Shown here in pieces: positions 1 through 4,887 of a DNA stretch of 6,101 nt. A model generated the notes under the pieces. It did not search any database and had not been told where the DNA came from. It was given only the letters and a program-made list of their open reading frames with translations. This DNA comes from CAZHSN01 sp964535125 (GTDB taxonomy: Bacteria > Armatimonadota > HRBIN16), in assembly GCA_964535125.1 (NCBI GenBank), contig CAZHSN010000198.1:1-6101 (forward strand), given 5' to 3'. The translations under genes were made by a program, and so were the position numbers. Within the stretch, counting starts at the first letter, position 1, and each line of letters begins with the position of its first letter.

Positions 1-249
1 GAGATGGGTCTTGCCGCCGCCCATGGCCTGCTTCAAATGAAACACCGCATTGGTGTTTCGTCCAGCCAGCCGGGCGATGCCCTCCGTGATCAGATCCCGC
101 ATGCCCTGCGTCAGAAAGGTGCGTTCCAAAAACGCGGTACCGTTCCCTTCACCGTGGATCAGCTCATCGAGTTGTTCAATCTGATCCGACACCTGAATAG
201 CCAAGGCGTTAGGCTTGAGGATACAGGCCTGGCGAACCGTCTTGATCAC
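1..249 (-). CDS. DUF499-type (BrxC/PglY-like) P-loop ATPase, N-terminal fragment
   Basis: This is the first 83 codons of a gene that runs off the left edge of the window. Seen: the frame has no ATG. A GTG at 249-247 gives MIKTVRQACILKPNALA and is preceded by AGAGGTGA (262-255) at 5 nt, so I chose it; the frame is open only back to a TAG at 327-325. Residues 42-83 hold ERTFLTQGM, then a helix-like stretch ending in RLAG, then QAMGGGKTH (74-82), an atypical Walker A with K80 and T81. Known: this order, with LTEGM followed about 25 residues later by a QAMGGGKTH-like loop, is typical of the start of DUF499 ATPases, a group of large proteins that includes BrxC/PglY of BREX phage defence and others next to DNA methylases. 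Inference: a defence-associated ATPase whose partners lie to the left. It sits 109 bp downstream of the hydrolase gene on the same strand, so co-transcription is possible but functionally unexpected. The family call is from memory of the motif, without a search. Confidence 0.72.
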   Translation of the reverse strand, partial: MIKTVRQACILKPNALAIQVSDQIEQLDELIHGEGNGTAFLERTFLTQGMRDLITEGIARLAGRNTNAVFHLKQAMGGGKTHL

Positions 250-358
250 GGGGATCACCTCTACATCTTTAATAAATTGGCTGCAGCCCAAGGGTTGAGC
301 GTGCGGTATCAGTGTCAGTGTGCGCTATCCGGCCTGAATGCGCAAGCGTCAGTCACCC
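250..358. other. 109-bp gap between hydrolase stop and ATPase start
   Basis: This stretch holds no gene on either strand that I can support. It contains a perfect 10-bp palindrome GGCTGCAGCC (279-288), which on the minus strand can fold as a small stem (TTGG / CCAA with one bulge and a TGCA loop) followed by TTTATT. It also holds a tandem CAGTGT-CAGTGT (310-321). Neither a clear promoter nor a strong terminator is visible, so whether the ATPase gene has its own transcript cannot be decided here. Confidence 0.5.
255..262 (-). promoter_or_regulatory. Ribosome binding site for the DUF499-type gene
   Basis: AGAGGTGA on the minus strand lies 5 nt before the GTG at 249-247. It decides the start: the other in-frame candidates (GTG at 258-256, TTG at 291-289) have no comparable purine-rich stretch at the right distance, and only the 249 start leaves the short IKTVRQ-type beginning usual for the family. 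Confidence 0.6.
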
Positions 359-3300
359 CTACCTGATCCGGCGCCCCGGGTGCAGCGTCACGGGGCCGAG
401 CAGGCCGGAGTGAGGCAGCGGGTCGGTGTTGCGCCAGAGGCGCCACGTGGTAAACGTGTGCCGGCCGGTGGGGCTGGGCTTGGCTTGCAGCAGCCAGTCC
501 GGCCAGGCGCGCAGCGTGCCGTCCGGGTTGCGCGCGCTGTCTTCGGGCAGGTGCTCATCGCCCACCATCCGGTTGGGCCAGAGGTTCACCACCTCGAGGC
601 GCAGCCGGTTGGCGCCGGGCCGCAGATGCGCCGTCACGTCCAGCCGGTACGGCGCGCGCCACAGCAGGCCCAGCGGCTGACCGTTGAGATGGACTCGCGC
701 CATCACCGCCACCTGTCCCAGGTCCAATACCCACACATCTGCCTTCCGTAGCATGGCAGGCGGGACGGTCAGCGTGGTCTCATACCGGATCCGACCGGAA
801 TGGTACCGCACCTTCGGATCGGCGTGCCCGCTGAGTGAGGACAGCGCCTGCAGCCGGAAGGCGTGCCCTCCCGGATCGAGCTGTACCTGCCACGGACCCG
901 GCACGGCCAGCGCATGAGGCAACTGCACCGTTCGCCGTATCGTACGGCCCGCGCCGTCGGCCAGCGCATACCTTCCGGAACGGTACGCCACCACTTCGAA
1001 CCCGCTTCGCGTGCCGGCCACTGCCGCTTCCGGCAGCGTGTCGCGGCGCTCCCCAAGCGTGATCTCCATGCCGTCCTGTCCCGTCAACTGCACGCGGCGC
1101 CCGTTGCGCAGCAGCGTCAGCTCCAGCGTCTTCACGATGTTGGGCGCCGGATCGTCCCCGTCGGCCAGTCGGGCGACGCCGAATGAGGGTACCCCCGCCT
1201 CGATGAATTGCCGTACCCGTTCGGTAACGTCGCGGGTGCGCACGGGGTCGCTCAACACGCCATACCGGGCGGACTCGACCTGCGCCAGCACCGGAACACC
1301 GCTGAACGAGAGAGTTTCCGGATCGCGTCCGACCAGTTGGTACCGCCGACCGTCGCGCTCGTACACGATGCGCGCGGTTTTGACCACGCCGAACGCCGGA
1401 TCGCCGCCCTCCGCCAGCTGAGACACCACCAAATGGGCCCTTCCCTCATCAACCATCCGCTGAAGCCGTGTCCGCACATCGATCGTGCGCGACGGGTCGT
1501 TGATGGGCCCGTACTGCGCCTCGACAATGCGGATTGGCGAGACGCGCTGCGGCTGCACTGACCAGACAGGCTGCCCCTCGCGGAGTACCGTGCGCAGGCG
1601 CGGTCGGCGATCGGGTTGAGTGCGGAACACCACGAACACCGACTCGCCGGCCTCCAGACGCAGCGGCAGGCGCGTGGTATGTGCGTCCTGCATCCAGCCG
1701 GCCGCCGGCGTCACCGCACCGGTCTCGGGATGCCACAACTCCGGCGCGCGACCGGCCACACGTAGCCGTATCGAGGTATCCACGGGGAACAACTGCGTGT
1801 TGGCCAGGAAGTAGAGATCGGTATTTCCGGCGCGCCGGTGGATCCACCGCAGCGGCGCGGAACTGCTGACGTCGGCTGGCACACCCATGTGTTCCAGTGT
1901 CTGTTCGGCGGACCACTGCAGCGCTACGCGGCCTGCGCCCAGCCGATGGATACCGGGTTTCCGGTTGCCCCATAGCAGATCGGCCAGCCGGCGCACCCGC
2001 TGATCGCTCTCCGGGTAACCGGATAAACCGGGCGCGCGCACCGGCCGGTTGCGCAGCACCACGGTCGCCCCCTGCTGAACCAATCCGTACACCGCTTCCA
2101 GCAGCTCGGGCGTCATCGTCGCCGACTCCGGCATCACCAACACGCGGTATTGCATGCCGTCAGGCAACGTGAGTCGGCCGTTCTGTACGCGCACGCGCGT
2201 TATCAGCGCGCGGGCGTCGCAGTCGTCCCAGGCGTAGCCGGCGCGCGGGTGCCCGCCCCCCAGCCCGGCAGGCGGCGATTCCGGCTGCAAATACAGGATG
2301 TCCGCCACGTAGCGCCCCTGCCGCAACAGATACTGACATCGGGCCAGGTAGGTATGCCAATCCGTCGACCATTCCCACCAGGTCTGTGTGCGTTCGTAGT
2401 GCAGGCCCCAGGGTCCCATGGTCATGCCCGGCCTCCGATCCAGCCAGGGCTGCATCGCGTACCGGTGGAACACGAAGCGGTTGATGCCCTCGCACAATGC
2501 GCGGTCGCCCAGCGGTTTGATGCTGCCCGGATGATCCAGCCAGCGTTCCTGATCGCCTGCGGTAAACGCCTCGGCTCCGCAGATCGGCTTGCCCCAGACG
2601 TGCGCCGCCGAAGCCATCCCCCGGCAGGTCTCCATCGCGCCGCCGCCCATCCAGAACTCACCCATCGGTTCATCGGCCACGCCCGCATACGTCAGGTTGT
2701 CACAAGGGCTGCCGTACGCTTCGATGGTGAAGCGCATGCCGTCGCGGGCGGCCAGCCGCTTCAAATGACCCGCGTAATGCGCCACCACCAGATCGGACAC
2801 GGTTTGACGCAGGTCCCACAGGAACCGCTCGGTCTTCTCCGGCGAGTCCACAACGCGTCCTGCGAAAACCGGCATCCAGGGAATGATGTCGTATCCGCGC
2901 CGCTTGCGGAACTCCTCGGGCATGCGTGCTGTCCAGTTCTGCGAGCCGTTCTCCCAGCTGTCCACGTGCGTGGCCACCAGCGCGGCCGGGATTGCGAAGC
3001 GGTTGTCCGCCGCCAGTTTGGCCATCAGCCCGCGGTAGTTGGCCTCGACGCCCTCGGGGCTTAGCTTGTCGCACTCCAGACCGCGTCCTGACTCGGGCGC
3101 GGGAGCGTTGACGACACCGGTGCTGGTATGGCCAAATCGAATGATCGTCCAGTGGCCTTCCGGCAGATCCACCGTCCCGCGTCCGGATGAATCTAATGCC
3201 ACGCGGATCATCGTCGCAGGGTCGATCGGTCTGCCGTCAGGCAGAGGGTCCGGAATCGGAGCGCCCGCTCCGCCGATCGTGTAGGCCGCTTTGACATCGA

Positions 3301-3799
3301 CATCCGGTATGCGGTACCGCCCCGTATCGGGAAATGCCCATGTCGCAATGTCGCGGTAATAGCCCGCGACCGTTTCAGGCTGTGGTATGGCGACCTCAAC
3401 CCGGCCGGGTCCTTCGAGGGTGACTTCACGCCAGGTGACTCGCTGCATGGACAGGTCGGGCGTGATCCAGGGACCGCCGCTGCCGTTCCAACCGGCGTCG
3501 TTGTTCATGTTGATCTGCAGTCCCAACCGCTTCGCTTCACGCACGGCGTGAGCAAACAACGCACGCCAGTCATCGCTGGCGAAATCCACCGGTCCGCGAG
3601 GCGCGCCCTGGTCGACTTCCATGATCAGCACGCCGCCGATCCCTGTGCGCTGCATCGATTCCAGATCGGCGGTGATGCCTTCCCGCGTGATGTTACCGTT
3701 CAACCAGAACCAGTACACCCACGGCCGGGCTGAGGCTGGCGGCGACTGGAACTGCATCTGCAGATGAAGGACAGTGGCATCTGTGCGGGACACGGACAT
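359..3799 (-). CDS. GH106-like alpha-L-rhamnosidase, cytoplasmic form with tandem DUF3395-like modules
   Basis: Likely role: hydrolysis of terminal alpha-L-rhamnose from pectin-type or other rhamnose-containing glycans, by resemblance to glycoside hydrolase family 106. Seen, 1146 residues: N-terminal PPASARPWVYWFWLNGN (20-36) and GIGGVLIMEVDQGAP (53-67), then NMNNDAGWNGSGGPW (97-111), GRGLECDKLSPEGV (238-251), HVDSWENGSQNWT (278-290), FTIEAYGSPCDN (357-368) and PMGEFW (378-383). These conserved blocks of the barrel-like half are what I recognise as GH106. Two similar modules follow at about 757-836 and 840-916, then a C-terminal beta-sandwich of sugar-binding type (about 1000-1146, with VVNLWPNRMVGDEHLP). 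Acidic candidates for catalysis include E360, E381 and E410; I cannot assign them. Start: ATG at 3799 with AGAGGAG 7 nt upstream. The N-terminus MSVSRTDATVLHLQMQF has no hydrophobic signal peptide, unlike many secreted members, so it may act inside the cell on imported oligosaccharides. Length is near that usual for the family. Confidence 0.88.
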   Translation of the reverse strand: MSVSRTDATVLHLQMQFQSPPASARPWVYWFWLNGNITREGITADLESMQRTGIGGVLIMEVDQGAPRGPVDFASDDWRALFAHAVREAKRLGLQINMNNDAGWNGSGGPWITPDLSMQRVTWREVTLEGPGRVEVAIPQPETVAGYYRDIATWAFPDTGRYRIPDVDVKAAYTIGGAGAPIPDPLPDGRPIDPATMIRVALDSSGRGTVDLPEGHWTIIRFGHTSTGVVNAPAPESGRGLECDKLSPEGVEANYRGLMAKLAADNRFAIPAALVATHVDSWENGSQNWTARMPEEFRKRRGYDIIPWMPVFAGRVVDSPEKTERFLWDLRQTVSDLVVAHYAGHLKRLAARDGMRFTIEAYGSPCDNLTYAGVADEPMGEFWMGGGAMETCRGMASAAHVWGKPICGAEAFTAGDQERWLDHPGSIKPLGDRALCEGINRFVFHRYAMQPWLDRRPGMTMGPWGLHYERTQTWWEWSTDWHTYLARCQYLLRQGRYVADILYLQPESPPAGLGGGHPRAGYAWDDCDARALITRVRVQNGRLTLPDGMQYRVLVMPESATMTPELLEAVYGLVQQGATVVLRNRPVRAPGLSGYPESDQRVRRLADLLWGNRKPGIHRLGAGRVALQWSAEQTLEHMGVPADVSSSAPLRWIHRRAGNTDLYFLANTQLFPVDTSIRLRVAGRAPELWHPETGAVTPAAGWMQDAHTTRLPLRLEAGESVFVVFRTQPDRRPRLRTVLREGQPVWSVQPQRVSPIRIVEAQYGPINDPSRTIDVRTRLQRMVDEGRAHLVVSQLAEGGDPAFGVVKTARIVYERDGRRYQLVGRDPETLSFSGVPVLAQVESARYGVLSDPVRTRDVTERVRQFIEAGVPSFGVARLADGDDPAPNIVKTLELTLLRNGRRVQLTGQDGMEITLGERRDTLPEAAVAGTRSGFEVVAYRSGRYALADGAGRTIRRTVQLPHALAVPGPWQVQLDPGGHAFRLQALSSLSGHADPKVRYHSGRIRYETTLTVPPAMLRKADVWVLDLGQVAVMARVHLNGQPLGLLWRAPYRLDVTAHLRPGANRLRLEVVNLWPNRMVGDEHLPEDSARNPDGTLRAWPDWLLQAKPSPTGRHTFTTWRLWRNTDPLPHSGLLGPVTLHPGRRIR
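1052..1531 (-). repeat. Tandem duplicated protein module (DUF3395-like) inside the GH106 gene
   Basis: Two copies about 83 residues apart lie in the hydrolase. Copy 1 (residues 757-836, bases 1531-1292) has IVEAQYG, DPSRTIDVRTRL, GGDPAFGVVKT and a closing GRDPETLSF. Copy 2 (840-916, bases 1282-1052) has VESARYG, DPVRTRDVTERV, GDDPAPNIVKT and GQDGMEITL. The pattern (A-x-YG, a DV-T/R segment, a (G/D)DPA-(4)-K core, then a basic hairpin and a GxD strand) resembles the C-terminal DUF3395 domain of DnaJ C11 proteins and related bacterial modules. The duplication is direct from the sequence; the family link is recall. Such modules are probably small beta-rich binding domains. The copies have diverged at DNA level, so this is an old duplication. 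Confidence 0.75.
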
Positions 3800-3806
3800 G
3801 AGGGCT

Positions 3807-3813
3807 CTCCTCT
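3807..3813 (-). promoter_or_regulatory. Ribosome binding site for the GH106-like gene
   Basis: AGAGGAG on the minus strand is 7 nt from the ATG at 3799-3797. It fixes the start and so the absence of a signal peptide; the next in-frame Met, residue 15, has no such site. Confidence 0.75.
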
Positions 3814-3819
3814 CAAGGC

Positions 3820-3854
3820 TTTATACAGCGGCCATTTCCCGCCCGACCCGTCGG
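3820..3854 (-). promoter_or_regulatory. Candidate promoter and operator for the GH106-like gene
   Basis: Minus strand: TATAAA at 3825-3820 is a plausible -10 box about 20 bp before the start codon. The place of the -35 box, 17 bp further upstream (3848-3843), has no TTGACA-like hexamer but overlaps a perfect inverted repeat, CCGAC-CC-GTCGG (3843-3854). A -10 without a -35, with a symmetric site in that place, would fit activator-dependent control by substrate. This is inference; a repeat of this size can occur by chance in GC-rich DNA, and the leader left after this -10 would be short. Confidence 0.3.
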
Positions 3855-3912
3855 TTTCCTGCACTCCATGCGGTGTGTCCACAAGAACCGCGGACAGGCC
3901 CCGATGCGGGCC

Positions 3913-3941
3913 TTGACGCACCGCGCATTGCTCTGTATAAT
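3913..3941 (+). promoter_or_regulatory. Strong sigma70-type promoter for tRNA-Ala
   Basis: TTGACG (3913-3918) and TATAAT (3936-3941) are separated by 17 bp, which is one mismatch from full consensus at optimal spacing. Transcription would start near 3948-3950, only a few bases before the tRNA 5' end at 3953, leaving a minimal leader for RNase P. It is the best promoter in the window. Confidence 0.9.
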
Positions 3942-3952
3942 GACTGTCGCGT

Positions 3953-4028
3953 GGGGCTGTAGCTCAGCTGGGAGAGCGCTTCAATGGCATTGAAGAGGTC
4001 AGGAGTTCGATCCTCCTCAGCTCCACCA
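3953..4028 (+). tRNA. tRNA-Ala (anticodon GGC)
   Basis: A full cloverleaf folds by hand. The acceptor stem GGGGCTG (3953-3959) pairs with CAGCTCC (4018-4024), including the G3-U70 wobble that is the alanine identity element. The D arm is GCTCAGCTGGGAGAGC. The anticodon stem CTTCA/TGAAG (3979-3983, 3991-3995) carries loop ATGGCAT with anticodon GGC at 3986-3988. The variable loop is AGGTC. The T arm is AGGAG-TTCGATC-CTCCT (4001-4017). The discriminator is A at 4025 and CCA is encoded at 4026-4028. It reads GCC and GCU alanine codons. No second tRNA or rRNA follows in the next 220 bp, so it appears to be a single-gene unit. No U-rich terminator hairpin is evident directly after it. Confidence 0.98.
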
Positions 4029-4156
4029 TCTCCCCTTCTCATCTCCTGATTGATCCCGATTTTCGACCGTTTCGAGCCTTCCATCCAACCTGTATTACAT
4101 GCCCATATCTTACTATGTGCCGCCGCGTCAATAATGCCCATGCACCCATAGTATCA

Positions 4157-4176
4157 GCCATATTCGCGTATATGGC
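4157..4176. repeat. 20-bp near-perfect palindrome, operator-like
   Basis: GCCATAT (4157-4163) and ATATGGC (4170-4176) are perfect inverted arms around TCGCGT, whose inner CGCG is itself symmetric, so only one base pair (T4164 against T4169) breaks the two-fold symmetry over 20 bp. It lies 80 bp before the start codon at 4256. A symmetric site of this size fits binding by a dimeric regulator. The regulator is unknown. Confidence 0.5.
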
Positions 4177-4241
4177 GTTATCTCCATAATTTAAAGCCCA
4201 TATTACTTGCTGCATCCGGATATATCAGGTAACATACACAC

Positions 4242-4249
4242 GGAGGTGG
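4242..4249 (+). promoter_or_regulatory. Strong ribosome binding site for the 188-residue gene
   Basis: GGAGGTGG is nearly complementary to the 16S rRNA 3' end, and its GGAGG core ends 9 nt before ATG 4256. It is the best translation start signal in the window and the main support for the unknown gene being real. Confidence 0.8.
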
Positions 4250-4255
4250 CTTATC

Positions 4256-4822
4256 ATGGCAGAACCGTTTTTCACCAAGGATTCCATCGTACTTCGTCGC
4301 GGAACTCCCGAAATTGCCTGCAAGTTGGCTATTACGTCCGGACGAACGATCGTTGTTGCCGGTAAGGGGGCGTCTGTTCCTGATGAGTGGCGTCCGTTTA
4401 TCCCGTTAATCCGTTCATATGCCCATCATAACAAGATGGATGTCAGAGAACGCAGCCGATGTCCGGAAGTTTTCGATGGCCTCAATCTTCGCGATTGCCT
4501 GATTTTGTGCATCGATAAGGTGGCGTTGAATATGGTGCGCGGATTGGGCATTATGGCGATTCATCCCCGTATGGGGCGAGGTTCCGTCGTGGGCGATAAG
4601 AATTACGATACCCGCGTGTACGGAGAAGACGTCGTATTGATCGGTTTCGAGGCGAAACGCCCCGGGCGCAACGCCGGCGATCCGATCCCTGCGCCGACGC
4701 CTGACAGGGTGGGGCTCCGCTGGAATGGCGAGAAGTATGAGTTCTTCGAGCCGGAGCTTCGGTTTCGCATGGCGGCCGGCGCCTCTCAGGAGGTCCGAGC
4801 CGTCCCCCTCTGGGACGAATAG
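4256..4822 (+). CDS. Unrecognised 188-residue soluble protein
   Basis: I do not recognise this protein. Seen: start ATG at 4256 with a strong GGAGGTGG (4242-4249), GGAGG ending 9 nt before it; stop TAG at 4820-4822, then a hairpin terminator. It has no signal peptide or membrane segment. The N-terminal part reads as alternating strands and helices (TIVVAGKG at 31-38). The middle has four cysteines overall (22, 69, 81, 85), two of them as CLILC (81-85), which is not a standard metal site. Residues 104-132 (PRMGRGSVVGDKNYDTRVYGEDVVLIGF) look like a compact Gly-rich beta segment. The tail (about 150-188) is charged, with WNGEKYEFFEPELRF. Codon choice is less GC-biased than in the two large neighbours, especially in the first half, which could mean high expression or a different origin. 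It is a stand-alone gene with its own leader. It is probably a real gene because of the start signal, terminator and uninterrupted frame. Confidence 0.75.
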   Translation: MAEPFFTKDSIVLRRGTPEIACKLAITSGRTIVVAGKGASVPDEWRPFIPLIRSYAHHNKMDVRERSRCPEVFDGLNLRDCLILCIDKVALNMVRGLGIMAIHPRMGRGSVVGDKNYDTRVYGEDVVLIGFEAKRPGRNAGDPIPAPTPDRVGLRWNGEKYEFFEPELRFRMAAGASQEVRAVPLWDE

Positions 4823-4837
4823 TCCCTGCCGTTAACG

Positions 4838-4876
4838 GAAACGGCCTCCCGGTTTGTTCATTCGGGAGGCCGTTTC
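4838..4876. terminator. Bidirectional terminator hairpin between convergent genes
   Basis: GAAACGGCCTCCCG (4838-4851) pairs perfectly with CGGGAGGCCGTTTC (4863-4876), a 14-bp stem with an 11-nt loop. It lies 15 bp after the plus-strand stop (4822) and 11 bp after the minus-strand stop (4888), so it can serve both genes. No long U tract follows on either strand; the A/T triplets sit inside the stem base. It is therefore an intrinsic-like terminator of uncertain efficiency that also protects 3' ends. Confidence 0.8.
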
Positions 4877-4887
4877 GCATACAGACC

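Larger units (their letters stand above)
4029..4255 (+). promoter_or_regulatory. AT-richer leader with palindrome and repeated GCC(C)AT motifs
   Basis: No gene is visible in these 227 bases, which are less GC-rich than their surroundings. They hold a near-palindrome at 4157-4176 (GCCATAT, TCGCGT, ATATGGC), ATGCCCAT at 4099-4106 and 4134-4141, GCCCATAT at 4101-4108 and 4196-4203, and the overlapping small palindromes ATCCGGAT (4214-4221) and GATATATC (4219-4226). Possible promoter elements are CATAAT at 4185-4190 (no good -35) or TTGCTG (4207-4212) with TAACAT (4230-4235) at 17 bp; neither is convincing. The ribosome binding site GGAGGTGG (4242-4249) closes the region. I read it as the control region of the downstream gene. 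Confidence 0.45.

Noticed and set aside
310..321. Tandem CAGTGT repeat
   Set aside because: Two copies of six bases are too little to support any repeat array or function.
4..366. Plus-strand open frame of 120 codons at the left edge
   Set aside because: It lies opposite the ATPase frame, which has a P-loop, a ribosome binding site and a family-like start; the plus-strand translation shows no recognisable motif and no ribosome binding site.
2150..3064. Long plus-strand open frame of 304 codons inside the hydrolase gene
   Set aside because: It is antisense to the conserved GH106 blocks. Long antisense frames are common in GC-rich genes, and its Ala/Arg/His/Pro-rich translation fits a shadow.
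3897..3912. Small inverted repeat GGCCC-CGATGC-GGGCC upstream of the tRNA promoter
   Set aside because: The 5-bp arms are expected by chance in GC-rich DNA and no U tract follows, so I do not call a terminator.
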